64,000 nucleotides of DNA from Caballeronia sordidicola (GCF_000729995.1 NZ_JNFG01000200.1:62001-126000), one strand, 5' to 3'; numbered from the stretch's first letter, positions 16,447 to 25,922 are shown. Notes: generated by a model not told the origin, from the sequence alone. Numbers and translations are program-made.

Positions 16447-18237
16447 TTAATCTTCGACGCGAAGAATCGCGAGGAAAGCTTCTTGCGGAATCTCGACCGA
16501 ACCGACTTGTTTCATGCGCTTCTTGCCGGCCTTCTGCTTTTCCAGAAGCTTTTTCTTTCGCGAGATATCGCCGCCGTAGCACTTTGCCAGAACGTTCTTA
16601 CGCAATGCTTTAATGTTCTCGCGCGCGATAATGTTCGCGCCAATAGTCGCCTGGATTGCGACGTCGTACATTTGCCGCGGAATCAGTTCGCGCATCTTCG
16701 ACGCCACTTCGCGTCCGCGATGCTGGCTCTGCGACCGGTGCACGATCACCGACAACGCGTCGACTTTGTCGCCGTTGATCAGCATGTCGACCTTCACCAC
16801 ATCCGACGCGCGATATTCCTTGAACTCGTAATCCATGGACGCATAACCGCGCGACGTGGACTTTAGCCGGTCGAAGAAATCCAGCACGATTTCCGCCATC
16901 GGAATTTCGTAGGTGAGCTGGACCTGACGGCCGTGATACAGCATGTTGATCTGCTGACCGCGCTTGTTCGTACAGAGCGTGATCACCGCGCCCACATACT
17001 CCTGCGGCATGTACAGGTTCACGGTCACGATCGGTTCGCGCACTTCTTCAATGTACGTGGGCTCCGGCATCTTGGCCGGGTTCTCGACCTGGATCAGCGT
17101 GCCATCGCGCTTCACGACTTCGTACACCACGGTCGGCGCCGTGGTGATGAGGTCCATGTCGAACTCGCGCTCGAGCCGTTCCTGCACGATCTCCATGTGC
17201 AGGAGACCGAGAAAGCCGCATCGGAAACCGAAACCAAGCGCTTGCGACACTTCCGGCTCGTACTGCAGCGAGGAGTCGTTCAGCTTCAGCTTTTCCAGCG
17301 ATTCACGCAGTGCGTCGTACTGATTCGCTTCGATCGGATACAAACCCGCGAACACTTGCGGCTTCACTTCCTTGAAACCCGGCAGCGGCGCTTCGGCCGG
17401 GCGCGCGACGGTGGTGACCGTATCGCCGACTTTCGCCGCCTGCAATTCCTTGATGCCCGCGATGATGAAGCCCACCTGCCCCGCCGACAGCGACGCGAGA
17501 TTCGTGGCTTTCGGCGCGAACACGCCGAGACTTTCGACCGGATAAACCGCGCCGGACGCCATCATCTTGATCTTGTCCTTCGGGCGCAGCGTGCCGTTCT
17601 TGATGCGCACGAGCATGACCACGCCGACGTAGTTATCGAACCACGAGTCGATGATCAACGCCTGCAGCGGTGCGTCCGGATCGCCCTTCGGGGGCGGCAC
17701 TTTGGCGATCAGCGCCTCGAGCACATCAGTCACGCCGAGGCCCGTCTTCGCGCTGCAACGCGCCGCATCGGTTGCATCAATACCGATCACGTCTTCGATT
17801 TCTGAAATCGCGTTCTCGGGGTCGGCCGCGGGCAAATCGATCTTGTTCAGCACCGGCACGACTTCCACGCCCAGTTCGATCGCCATGTAGCAATTGGCGA
17901 CCGTCTGCGCTTCCACGCCCTGGCTGGCGTCGACCACGAGCAGCGCGCCTTCGCAGGCGGACAGCGAGCGGCTGACTTCGTACGAGAAGTCGACGTGGCC
18001 CGGGGTATCGATGAGATTCAGGTTGTAGACCTGACCGTCAAGCGCCTTGTAGCTCAGCGCCGCGGTTTGCGCCTTGATGGTGATGCCGCGTTCGCGCTCG
18101 AGATCCATGGAGTCGAGCACCTGCGCGTCCATCTCGCGGTCGGACAAGCCGCCGCACAACTGGATGATGCGATCGGCGAGCGTCGACTTGCCGTGGTCGA
18201 TGTGCGCAATGATCGAGAAGTTACGAATATGATTCAT
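16447..18237 (-). CDS. lepA: Elongation factor 4 (ribosomal back-translocase)
   Basis: LepA is a translational GTPase that acts on stalled or assembling ribosomes. G motifs are complete (AHIDHGKST, DTPGHVDF, NKIDLP), and the C-terminal domain has the family-specific TGHxx-free ending with ALRKNVLAKCYGGDISRKKKLLEKQKAGKKRMK. It has 596 residues, normal length. It is the first gene of lepA-lepB and is separated from the upstream glutaredoxin-like gene by a terminator-like hairpin. Confidence 0.97.
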   Translation of the reverse strand: MNHIRNFSIIAHIDHGKSTLADRIIQLCGGLSDREMDAQVLDSMDLERERGITIKAQTAALSYKALDGQVYNLNLIDTPGHVDFSYEVSRSLSACEGALLVVDASQGVEAQTVANCYMAIELGVEVVPVLNKIDLPAADPENAISEIEDVIGIDATDAARCSAKTGLGVTDVLEALIAKVPPPKGDPDAPLQALIIDSWFDNYVGVVMLVRIKNGTLRPKDKIKMMASGAVYPVESLGVFAPKATNLASLSAGQVGFIIAGIKELQAAKVGDTVTTVARPAEAPLPGFKEVKPQVFAGLYPIEANQYDALRESLEKLKLNDSSLQYEPEVSQALGFGFRCGFLGLLHMEIVQERLEREFDMDLITTAPTVVYEVVKRDGTLIQVENPAKMPEPTYIEEVREPIVTVNLYMPQEYVGAVITLCTNKRGQQINMLYHGRQVQLTYEIPMAEIVLDFFDRLKSTSRGYASMDYEFKEYRASDVVKVDMLINGDKVDALSVIVHRSQSQHRGREVASKMRELIPRQMYDVAIQATIGANIIARENIKALRKNVLAKCYGGDISRKKKLLEKQKAGKKRMKQVGSVEIPQEAFLAILRVED

Positions 18238-18253
18238 TCAGTGCCGATCAAGC

Positions 18254-18289
18254 AAAAAGGCGCGCCCAGACAAACGCGGAGCACGCCTT
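18254..18289 (-). terminator. Probable terminator between the glutaredoxin-like gene and lepA
   Basis: On the minus strand AAGGCGTGC (18289-18281) pairs with GCGCGCCTT (18265-18257) with one G-U pair, followed by TTTTTG. It would separate the sigma-E/degQ transcript from lepA. Confidence 0.7.
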
Positions 18290-18368
18290 GAAAATGGGGG
18301 TGAAAAACTTATCTATTTTAGCCGAAAAGGCGGGCTGACGGCGGATTTTACGGGAAACGTCCGATTGC

Positions 18369-18641
18369 TCAGGGACTTATGCGCGTGGCAGGCGTGCCTG
18401 GAAGCGTGCTCAGAAGCGCACTTCGCACACGCGCTTCGTCCAGCCGGTAATGGCATAACTCCACGCCATCCAGCACCAGAACGGGCACGAGTTCGTCGTA
18501 TAACGCCTCGAGCTCGGGATCCGTGTCGATATCGATCCACTCGATAGCGACGCCGAACTCAGCCGCAATCGGCTCAAGCTCGGCGCGCAAGTCTTCGCAC
18601 AGGTGGCACCACGCGCGCCCGTAGAGCTTGAGCGCGCTCAT
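18369..18641 (-). CDS. Glutaredoxin-like small thiol protein
   Basis: A 90-residue thioredoxin-fold protein with the redox motif WCHLC at residues 11-15, then the beta strand IEWIDIDTDPEL and the cis-proline region ELVPVLVLDG. It belongs to the glutaredoxin-like family once called DUF836. Its substrate is unknown. It starts 5 bases after the degQ-type protease stop, so it is probably co-transcribed with the envelope-stress genes. Confidence 0.88.
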   Translation of the reverse strand: MSALKLYGRAWCHLCEDLRAELEPIAAEFGVAIEWIDIDTDPELEALYDELVPVLVLDGVELCHYRLDEARVRSALLSTLPGTPATRISP

Positions 18642-18646
18642 CGTGC

Positions 18647-20296
18647 TTATTTTTGCGCCGGCGCAGTACGCGGACGCAACGGCACAAACTGCGTGTTGTC
18701 GCCACGACGCACCAGCACCGCGACCATCTTGCTTGGATCGACGTTCTGCGCGACCGCGTCGAATTGCTTCGCGCTCGTGATGTCCGTATCGCCGATGCGC
18801 AGGATGATGTCGCCCTTCTGGAAGCCAGCACGCGCCGCCGGACCTTCCACCGCGTCCACCATCACGCCGTTGGTGAGTTTCAGCGCTTTCTTCTGGTCAG
18901 CCGGAATCTCGCTCACCGCAATGCCGAGCGTATTGCTCGCGCTCGCCTTCGGCGGCTGCGCCTTCTTGGCCTCGGTCTTCGCGACCTTGTCCGGCTGCAT
19001 TTCCGCGATGGTGATCGGCAGATCGCGCGACTGACCCTTGCGCCATACCGTGATCGTCGACTTCGTGCCCGGCTTCGTATCGCCGACCATGCGCGGCAGG
19101 TCCGTCGCGGTGGAGACATCGTGGCCGTTGTACTTCAGGATGATGTCGCCCGGCTGGATACCCGCCTTGTCGGCCGGCCCACCCGCTTCCACGCTGCTCA
19201 CCAGCGCGCCCTGCGCCTTCGGAAGCCCAAGCGAATCCGCCACTTCCTTCGTGACCTCGCCGATCGCCACCGCAATGCGGCCGCGCGTGACCTTGCCCGT
19301 CGTCTTCAATTGATCGGCAACACGCATGGCTTCATCAATAGGTATCGCGAACGAAATCCCCATGAAACCGCCCGTACGGCTGTAGATCTGCGAGTTGATA
19401 CCGATCACCTCGCCCGCCATGTTGATCAGCGGACCACCCGAATTGCCCGGATTCACCGCAACATCGGTCTGGATGAAAGGCAGATAGTCACCGGTGTCAC
19501 GTCCCTTCGCACTGACGATACCCGCCGTCACCGTGTTGTCGAGCCCGAACGGCGAGCCGATCGCCAGCACCCATTCGCCGACACGCACCTTGTTTGAATC
19601 GCCGACGGTAATGGCCGGCAGGCTCGTCGCCTGGATCTTGACGACCGCTACGTCCGTGCGCTCATCGACACCGATCAGCTTCGCCTTGAATTCGCGTTTG
19701 TCCGTGAGCGTGACGTAGATGGTGTCCGCGTCGTCAACCACGTGGGCATTGGTCATCACGTAACCATCGGCCGACATGATGAAACCCGAGCCTACGCCGC
19801 TGCTCTGTTCCGAATTGTCCTGATTGTCGGGGCTGTCCTGCGGTGCGCTGCGATTGCCCTGGCTGCTGCCGTTGTCGCTGCCGCCCTGGTCGCCGCCTCC
19901 GCTCCCGCCGTTACCGCCGCCATTACCACCATTGCCGCCGTTACCACCACCGCTTCCACCGCCGCCGCGCGGCGAACCGGGCGTGCCAGGCATCGGAATA
20001 CCGAAGAAACGGCGGAAAAACTCCGACATGTCGCCTTCGTCCATACCGGGCGGCAAGCCGCGCAGATCGCTGCTGCTGCTGACGCGGGTTGTCGTACGAA
20101 TATTGACGACCGACGGACCCACTTTATCGACGAGCGTGGTGAAGTCGGGCAGGTTCACTCCCGGCACCGTGACCGGTGCGACGGCCGGCGCCGATGCGGG
20201 CGCTGTTGCTGTGGCTGTAGCCGCGTAGGTCGCGAGCGGCAGGCATGCGGCAAACGCCGCGGCCGCGAAATAGGTGCGCAGCAAGAGATTGCTCAT
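18647..20296 (-). CDS. mucD: Do-family periplasmic serine protease (DegQ/MucD type)
   Basis: This protease degrades or refolds damaged envelope proteins. A signal peptide (residues 1-25, ending TYAATA) is followed by the trypsin-like domain with H in TNAHVV, D in ERTDVAVVKI and S in NPGNSGGPL, then two PDZ domains (SSVEAGGPADKAGIQPGDII and VEGPAARAGFQKGDIIL). A glycine-, asparagine- and serine-rich stretch of about 60 residues interrupts the N-terminal part (about residues 105-165). The gene is 19 bases after rseB and closes the rpoE-rseA-rseB module. DegQ, DegP or MucD names cannot be separated from sequence alone. Confidence 0.92.
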   Translation of the reverse strand: MSNLLLRTYFAAAAFAACLPLATYAATATATAPASAPAVAPVTVPGVNLPDFTTLVDKVGPSVVNIRTTTRVSSSSDLRGLPPGMDEGDMSEFFRRFFGIPMPGTPGSPRGGGGSGGGNGGNGGNGGGNGGSGGGDQGGSDNGSSQGNRSAPQDSPDNQDNSEQSSGVGSGFIMSADGYVMTNAHVVDDADTIYVTLTDKREFKAKLIGVDERTDVAVVKIQATSLPAITVGDSNKVRVGEWVLAIGSPFGLDNTVTAGIVSAKGRDTGDYLPFIQTDVAVNPGNSGGPLINMAGEVIGINSQIYSRTGGFMGISFAIPIDEAMRVADQLKTTGKVTRGRIAVAIGEVTKEVADSLGLPKAQGALVSSVEAGGPADKAGIQPGDIILKYNGHDVSTATDLPRMVGDTKPGTKSTITVWRKGQSRDLPITIAEMQPDKVAKTEAKKAQPPKASASNTLGIAVSEIPADQKKALKLTNGVMVDAVEGPAARAGFQKGDIILRIGDTDITSAKQFDAVAQNVDPSKMVAVLVRRGDNTQFVPLRPRTAPAQK

Positions 20297-20315
20297 ATCG
20301 TGGTGGGCCGAGGAA

Positions 20316-21359
20316 TTACTTGGAAGGCTTGTATTCTATGGCAGAAGCAAATTGCTGCAACGTGGCCTGGGGCACTTCGCCCAGCAAGGTAATCCAGAAA
20401 TCCCCGCGGCGCTTGACCAGCACGTGTGTCGCGCCGCTATCGCCAGCACCTTCCTTGCGGGAATTTTTTTCCACGGGCTCGACAAAAATCGAGATTGCCG
20501 CCAGTCCGTCGGAGAAAACAGCCTGATCGACGGGAATAGGCGGCTGGCCCTCTTCACGCGACGCCATCGGCCGGCGCAACTCGCGAATCTCGCGGAAACC
20601 CGGCACGGCAGGCGTGATTTTCCAGCCCTGCGCTTCCATATCGACTGGCTCAACCGGTGGCCGTACGACCGTCCACCCGGCTATATTCTTGATCCCGTTC
20701 GCAATGCCGGCGCGGTCCACGGACCCGCCAATCTGAACTTGCGAAAATGAAAGCTGCTCCAGCACCTGGCCGTCGGGACCGAGCGTCTGCGCGCGCAGGA
20801 GAAGACCGGTTTTCGAGTCGGCCCAGAGCTTGTAGGCGAAACGCCAGGCGTCTTTCGGATCGAGCTCGATCACCTGACTGTCGATCCCGGCTACACGATC
20901 CGGGCCGAGCATTTTCGGCTCATAGACAGTGAGGACCTGGTCGCTGCTGGTAGTCAGCAGCGACGGGAACGCGTCCTTGTTCTGGCGTTTTTCGACGACC
21001 ACCAAGTGCCGTTCGGGCACGAACGTGTACATGTCGTCATCGTGGCGAAGCATCCTGCGAGGCTTGCCGTCCAGGCTTTCCAGCGACTCGAACTCACCGT
21101 CGCTACGCGCGGCCGAATGGGTAATCCGCGACGACTGCACCGTTGTCCCACGCTGGTAGACGAAGGTTCCCTCGTAGTTCTGCTGCTGTGCGGCGTCGTG
21201 AATCCGGTTGAGCAGTTCCGCAGCGGACTTACGCGCGGCGGCGGAATCGTCGCCCTGCGCAAAAGCACTCGATGCCGCGGATATCAATGCGGCTGCGCAG
21301 AACATCAACGCCGGCAACCGCCCCCAATGAGTCGTTTTCTTCAACCGCACACGTTGCAT
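20316..21359 (-). CDS. rseB: Sigma-E regulatory protein RseB/MucB
   Basis: RseB binds the periplasmic part of the anti-sigma factor RseA and shields it from proteolysis until envelope signals arrive. The 347-residue precursor has a cleavable signal peptide (LMFCAAALISAASSAFA, residues 18-34), then the MucB fold with YEGTFVYQRG and WRFAYKLWADSKTGLLLRA. It starts 3 bases after the rseA stop. Length is in the usual range. Confidence 0.95.
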   Translation of the reverse strand: MQRVRLKKTTHWGRLPALMFCAAALISAASSAFAQGDDSAAARKSAAELLNRIHDAAQQQNYEGTFVYQRGTTVQSSRITHSAARSDGEFESLESLDGKPRRMLRHDDDMYTFVPERHLVVVEKRQNKDAFPSLLTTSSDQVLTVYEPKMLGPDRVAGIDSQVIELDPKDAWRFAYKLWADSKTGLLLRAQTLGPDGQVLEQLSFSQVQIGGSVDRAGIANGIKNIAGWTVVRPPVEPVDMEAQGWKITPAVPGFREIRELRRPMASREEGQPPIPVDQAVFSDGLAAISIFVEPVEKNSRKEGAGDSGATHVLVKRRGDFWITLLGEVPQATLQQFASAIEYKPSK

Positions 21360-21362
21360 CAG

Positions 21363-21992
21363 TTATTGGCCTTGGCTGGTAGCCGCAGTGCGAATCAAAG
21401 GCATCGAGCCCGGCATGACGGGCTGTTGGGAGAATTGCTGATGCGCTTCGAGATACTGGTCCAGGCTTGCGTCGCGAATGATATTCGCTTCGACAACCGG
21501 CGAGCGCGTGCTGGCGGCAGGCATGGAAGCCATGGCCACGCGCTGCACATGATCCGACGACAAGGACGCCATCTGCACGCCGTTGTGGCTGTCCACGCCC
21601 TGCAATTGCGGCACGACGATCCACGTGAGCGTAGCTGCGGCAGCCGCAACGGCGAAAGCCGGTACCACGCGGCGGCGGAACAGCCGCGAGCGCAGGCGCT
21701 CGGTGGACACCGCCGGAATGGCCGCGGGCGCGAACACGTGCGCTTCCGACTCGAAGCGCGCCGAGAACGCGTTCATGAACGCGCTGCTGGCTGCTGGACT
21801 GGCCGCGAGATCGTCGGAACGCAAAGCGTCGCCGATCAAGTGGAAATCCGACCACGCCGCGCGATCCTTCTGCGTAAACCCGGAAAGAAACTGACTGATG
21901 TCGCCCGAACCGTCGAACGATTCTCCGTCGACAAAAGCGGACAGACGCTCGCCTCGCGAGCTAGCCTGCGATTGCACCGAAACCGACCCCAT
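21363..21992 (-). CDS. rseA: Anti-sigma-E factor RseA/MucA
   Basis: RseA holds RpoE inactive at the inner membrane. The cytoplasmic N-terminal part has the sequence RGERLSAFVDGE followed by WSDFHLIGDALRSDD, typical of the sigma-binding helices; one membrane segment (VVPAFAVAAAAATLTWIVV) lies around residue 110; the rest is periplasmic. ATG 21992 is preferred because GGGGAG lies about 5 bases upstream; ATG 22004 in the same frame is also possible. It is 80 bases downstream of rpoE. Confidence 0.92.
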   Translation of the reverse strand: MGSVSVQSQASSRGERLSAFVDGESFDGSGDISQFLSGFTQKDRAAWSDFHLIGDALRSDDLAASPAASSAFMNAFSARFESEAHVFAPAAIPAVSTERLRSRLFRRRVVPAFAVAAAAATLTWIVVPQLQGVDSHNGVQMASLSSDHVQRVAMASMPAASTRSPVVEANIIRDASLDQYLEAHQQFSQQPVMPGSMPLIRTAATSQGQ

Positions 21993-22072
21993 GATGCTCC
22001 CCATCTTGACTGCACCCCGTAGTGACACTACCTGACTCAGATACCGCGTCCCTGCCCCGCGCAACCTCGCTG

Positions 22073-22672
22073 TTACCAGCGCTTGCCTTCGGGAGTGTCC
22101 AGCAACGGACGCAATTTTGCCGCAATGGCTTCGCGAGCACGAAAAATTCTTGATCTGACGGTCCCAATAGGGCAATTCATCATTTCGGCTATTTCCTCGT
22201 AGCTCAGACCTTCAATCTCACGAAGAGTAATGGCGGTGCGCAGCTCTTCCGGTAAAACCGCCATTGCAGCATTGACCGTTTGTGCGATCTGCTTGCTCAT
22301 CAACATCGACTCAGGCGTGTTGATATCCCTTAGTTGGTCTGCGTCGGAGAAAGTTTCCGCTTCTTCTGCATCAGCTTCGGTAGAAGTTGGAGCACGCCGG
22401 CTCTGAGTGGCAAGGTAGTTCTTCGCGGTGTTCACCGCAATCCGGTAAAGCCAAGTATAAAACGCCGATTCTCCGCGAAATTGCGGCAACGCGCGATAAG
22501 CCTTGATAAAGGCGTCCTGCGCGACGTCCTCGACCTCGGCGGGATCCCGCACGAGACGCGAGATAAGCCGGATGATTTTGCGCTGATATTTGGCGACCAG
22601 TAGCTCGAACGCTGCTTTGTCGCCTTTTTGCACGCGTTCGACCAGTACCTGATCGATTTCTTTTTCGCTCAC
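22073..22672 (-). CDS. rpoE: RNA polymerase sigma-E factor
   Basis: This ECF sigma factor directs the envelope-stress response. The 199-residue protein has region 2 (FELLVAKYQRKIIRLISRLVRDPAEVEDVAQDAFIKAYRAL, core binding and -10 recognition) and region 4 (LSYEEIAEMMNCPIGTVRSRIFRAREAI, -35 recognition). The start codon is GTG at 22672. Its partners rseA, rseB and the Do protease follow on the same strand. Confidence 0.97.
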   Translation of the reverse strand: MSEKEIDQVLVERVQKGDKAAFELLVAKYQRKIIRLISRLVRDPAEVEDVAQDAFIKAYRALPQFRGESAFYTWLYRIAVNTAKNYLATQSRRAPTSTEADAEEAETFSDADQLRDINTPESMLMSKQIAQTVNAAMAVLPEELRTAITLREIEGLSYEEIAEMMNCPIGTVRSRIFRAREAIAAKLRPLLDTPEGKRW

Positions 22673-22767
22673 CTGGGAAATCCGTTAACTTTGGGGGTGC
22701 TACGCGGAGGGCCATTGTAGCGTTACGACGCCGGAACACGCCGGATGCTGACCGGCGGTTACACGCG

Positions 22768-23262
22768 TTACAGATGTTCCTGGGCGCAGCGCCGGGCGCG
22801 CACAGCTAGTTCGCGGAATGCAGAGGCGTCGGCGAGCGCGTCGGCGGCCACCAGAAACGATGCCGGGCGGCCTTGCGCCGGGAGCAGGATGAGAGCAAGC
22901 AAGCGGTCGCTCCACTGGGCGCAACCTGTAATACGACGGTATTGCGCGTTCCCCGCACGATCCCACGTGGTCAAACCATCTTGTCCAATCTCGAACGCAA
23001 CGGGTCGGCGGCGCTCGCCACCCCAGGCCGCAGTGGCCAGCGCGGCAGTCACGGTCAAAGCCGCCACGTACCCGTTGAACAGTCCGGCGTAAGCCGCCAC
23101 GCAGTGGAATACCGATCCCGCCGCTACTGCCACGAATGCTGCGGTAGCGCCCCAGAGGAACCGTGAGGGACGGAGAGTGTGCCGGCGCGGGAAATCAACG
23201 GGCAAGTCCGCGGTGGGCAAGTGCGCCGGCAACTCTGGCAACGGAATGTGCGCACTTGTCAT
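22768..23262 (-). CDS. Two-TM membrane protein, possibly YgfX-like
   Basis: A 164-residue protein with a proline-rich N-terminus, two hydrophobic segments (FLWGATAAFVAVAAGSVFHCVAA and LFNGYVAALTVTAALATAAW, about residues 36-80), then a soluble part with GQDGLTTWD and RLLALILLPAQGRPASFLVAADALADASAFRELAVRAR. This layout resembles YgfX, the inner-membrane protein found near rpoE-nadB in gammaproteobacteria, but the match is weak and made by eye. It lies between fabF and rpoE on the same strand. The function here is unknown. Confidence 0.6.
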   Translation of the reverse strand: MTSAHIPLPELPAHLPTADLPVDFPRRHTLRPSRFLWGATAAFVAVAAGSVFHCVAAYAGLFNGYVAALTVTAALATAAWGGERRRPVAFEIGQDGLTTWDRAGNAQYRRITGCAQWSDRLLALILLPAQGRPASFLVAADALADASAFRELAVRARRCAQEHL

Positions 23263-23308
23263 TCGCCCGTTCCCGCGACGATCAAGCGCGCGCCGCTACG
23301 CACGTCGC

Positions 23309-24547
23309 TCAATGCTTCTTGAAAACGAGCGTGCCGTTCGTGCCGCCGAAACCGAACGAATTCTTCAGCGCCACGTCGATCTTCATTTCCCGCGCTTCGT
23401 TCGCGCAGTAATCCAGGTCACATGCCGGATCCTGGTTGAAGATATTGATGGTGGGCGGCGAGATCTGGTGATGCAGCGCCAGCACGGTGAAGACCGATTC
23501 CAGTCCGCCGGCGCCGCCGAGCAGGTGGCCTGTCATCGACTTGGTGGAATTCACCACGATCTTCTTCGCGTGGTCACCGAACGCGTTCTTGATCCCGATG
23601 GTCTCTGCCAGATCGCCCAGTTGCGTGGACGTGCCATGGGCGTTCAGGTAGTGCACTTCGTCCGCATTGACCTGGGCATTTTTCAACGCGTTGCGCATGC
23701 TGCGGCGCGCGCCGTCGCCGTTTTCCGGCGGTGCAGTCATGTGATAAGCGTCGCCGCTCATGCCGTAGCCGCTGACTTCGGCGTAGATCTTCGCGCCGCG
23801 TGCTTTCGCATGCTCATACTCTTCGAGCACCATCACGCCGGCGCCTTCGCCCAGCACAAAACCGTCGCGATCCTTATCCCACGGACGGCTGGCGGTAGCC
23901 GGGTCATCGTTGCGCTGCGACAACGCGCGCGCAGCCGCGAAGCCGCCGATACCCAATGGCGACACGGTCGCCTCGGAGCCGCCGCAGATCATCACGTCGG
24001 CGTCGCCGTATTCGATCAGACGCGAACCTTCGCCGATGCAATGCAGACCCGTCGTACACGCGGTCACAATGGCCAGGTTCGGTCCTTTCAAACCGAAGCG
24101 GATCGAGAGATGGCCGGAAATCATGTTGATGATCGACGCCGGCACGAAGAACGGCGAAACCCGGCGCGGGCCACGATTGAGCAATTCCGTTTGCGTGGCT
24201 TCGATCATCGGCAAGCCGCCGATTCCCGAGCCCACGACAACGCCCACGCGTTCCGAGTTTTCATCGGTGATTTCCAGCCCGCTGTCCTGCATGGCCTGCA
24301 CACCGGCGGCAATGCCGTAATGGATAAAGGTATCCATGTGGCGCGCTTCCTTGGCCGGCATATAGTCTTCGACCTTGAAGCCTTTGACTTCACCGGCAAA
24401 GCGCGTGGAAAAGTTCGTGGTATCGAACTTCGTGATCTCGGCGATGCCCGACTTGCCAGCGACCAGATTGGCCCAGCCGTCGGCAACGGTATTGCCGACA
24501 GGCGAAATCAGCCCAAGGCCTGTAACAACAACACGACGACGGCTCAC
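23309..24547 (-). CDS. fabF: Beta-ketoacyl-ACP synthase II
   Basis: FabF extends acyl-ACP by condensation with malonyl-ACP in fatty acid synthesis. The 412-residue protein shows the nucleophile cysteine in VTACTTGLHCIGEG and the two histidines in NAHGTSTQ and KSMTGHLLGGAG. It begins RRRVVVTGLGLISPVGN as usual. It follows acpP, with a terminator-like hairpin in between. Confidence 0.97.
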   Translation of the reverse strand: MSRRRVVVTGLGLISPVGNTVADGWANLVAGKSGIAEITKFDTTNFSTRFAGEVKGFKVEDYMPAKEARHMDTFIHYGIAAGVQAMQDSGLEITDENSERVGVVVGSGIGGLPMIEATQTELLNRGPRRVSPFFVPASIINMISGHLSIRFGLKGPNLAIVTACTTGLHCIGEGSRLIEYGDADVMICGGSEATVSPLGIGGFAAARALSQRNDDPATASRPWDKDRDGFVLGEGAGVMVLEEYEHAKARGAKIYAEVSGYGMSGDAYHMTAPPENGDGARRSMRNALKNAQVNADEVHYLNAHGTSTQLGDLAETIGIKNAFGDHAKKIVVNSTKSMTGHLLGGAGGLESVFTVLALHHQISPPTINIFNQDPACDLDYCANEAREMKIDVALKNSFGFGGTNGTLVFKKH

Positions 24548-24581
24548 GGTAACCCCTTATCCATAAATGACAAAAAGCAAA

Positions 24582-24624
24582 AGCCACAAGATCCACAGGA
24601 AATTGCCCTGTGAGCCCTGTGGCT
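24582..24624 (-). terminator. Hairpin between acpP and fabF (partial terminator)
   Basis: Outer arms AGCCACA (24582-24588) and TGTGGCT (24618-24624), and inner arms around CACAGG and CCTGTG, form an extended hairpin. On the minus strand it is followed by TTTGCTTTTTG. Read-through would allow fabF expression at a lower level than acpP. Confidence 0.7.
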
Positions 24625-24693
24625 GTTAAATCGGTTCGAATCGCGACAGAGCGTCAACCCCGAATAGTCTAGCTGCAGCTTGGCGCGCGGGCT

Positions 24694-24933
24694 TTAGGCC
24701 TTGACGTTGGCGCGAGCGTAGTCGATCGCTTGCTGAACCGTCGTGATCTTCTCGGCTTCTTCGTCAGGGATTTCCATGCCGAATTCGTCTTCGAGAGCCA
24801 TCACGAGTTCGACGGTGTCGAGCGAGTCAGCGCCCAGATCGTTGACGAACGAAGCTTCGTTCTTGATTTCGGCTTCGGCGACGCCCAGTTGTTCGGCGAC
24901 GATCTTCTTCACGCGCTGTTCGATATTGTCCAT
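24694..24933 (-). CDS. acpP: Acyl carrier protein
   Basis: ACP carries growing acyl chains on a phosphopantetheine arm. The 79-residue acidic protein has the attachment serine in [20 protein letters not shown] strong ribosome-binding site, GGAGGG, lies 4 bases before the ATG at 24933, fitting the high expression of this gene. Its activating enzyme AcpS is encoded in the same minus-strand run at 10725-11192. Confidence 0.98.
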
Positions 24934-25181
24934 GCAGCCCTCCGAGGGAAATGTAGTTCAAAAACACAAGTGCGCGCATTTTATCAGGTTTGTACCCGTA
25001 AATACCCACGCACGGAATCAGCTTTGTTTGGCGCGTGACATGGCTTTGATGCCCGTCACGCCCTTTTCAGCGCCCTTACCTGCTTACCACTTCTGACAGC
25101 GAATCTCGCCTCTCTTACACCGCGCTTTGAATCAGCACTTTGCGCACCCGCCACACGGCGCGGATATTAACGAAATGCCTG

Positions 25182-25922
25182 TCACATGTACATGCCGCCG
25201 TTCACGTGGAGCGTAGTGCCCGTGATGTACCCCGCGTGTGGCGAAGCAAGGAAAGCCACAGCATGAGCGATATCTTCCGGGCTGCCCAGTCGGCCGAGTG
25301 GTATCTGTGCTGTGAGTGCCGCACGCTGCGCTTCCGGCAAAACCTTGGTCATGTCGGTATCGATAAAACCCGGTGCAATGCAGTTCACCGTGATCCCGCG
25401 GCTGCCGATCTCACGGGCCAGCGCCCGCGTCATGCCTGCCACGCCGGCCTTCGCGGCCGCGTAGTTAGCCTGCCCCGGATTGCCCGATGAGGCCACCACC
25501 GACGTGATATTGATGATCCGTCCGCCGCGCGCTTTCATCATCGGGCGCAGCACGGCGCGCGAGAGACGGAAAACGGCGCGCAGATTGGTGTCGATGACGG
25601 CGTCGAATTCGTCGTCCTTCATGCGCATCGCGAGTTGATCTTTCGTGATCCCCGCGTTGTTCACCAGCACGTTGAGTCCGCCGAATTCCTTGACCACGCC
25701 GTCGATAAACGCTTCGCTCGCAGCTGCATCCGTCACGTTCAGCACCGCGCCGCGGCTTTGTCCGCCAAACTCTTTCAACGCTTCGGTAATGCCGTCTGCG
25801 CCGCTTTCGCTGGTCGCCGTGCCAATCACAGTCGCGCCCTGGCGCGCGAGTTCGACCGCGATCGACCGGCCGATCCCTCGCGACGCACCCGTCACGACCA
25901 CTATGTGCTTGTCCAGAATCAT
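25182..25922 (-). CDS. fabG: 3-oxoacyl-ACP reductase
   Basis: FabG reduces beta-ketoacyl-ACP with NADPH. The 246-residue SDR protein has the cofactor motif TGASRGIGR, the NNAG motif, serine in ITSVVASSG and the catalytic YAAAK (Y in NYAAAKAG). ATG 25922 gives the standard N-terminus; the open frame extends further upstream but that part is not conserved. It follows fabD by 56 bases. Confidence 0.97.
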   Translation of the reverse strand: MILDKHIVVVTGASRGIGRSIAVELARQGATVIGTATSESGADGITEALKEFGGQSRGAVLNVTDAAASEAFIDGVVKEFGGLNVLVNNAGITKDQLAMRMKDDEFDAVIDTNLRAVFRLSRAVLRPMMKARGGRIINITSVVASSGNPGQANYAAAKAGVAGMTRALAREIGSRGITVNCIAPGFIDTDMTKVLPEAQRAALTAQIPLGRLGSPEDIAHAVAFLASPHAGYITGTTLHVNGGMYM

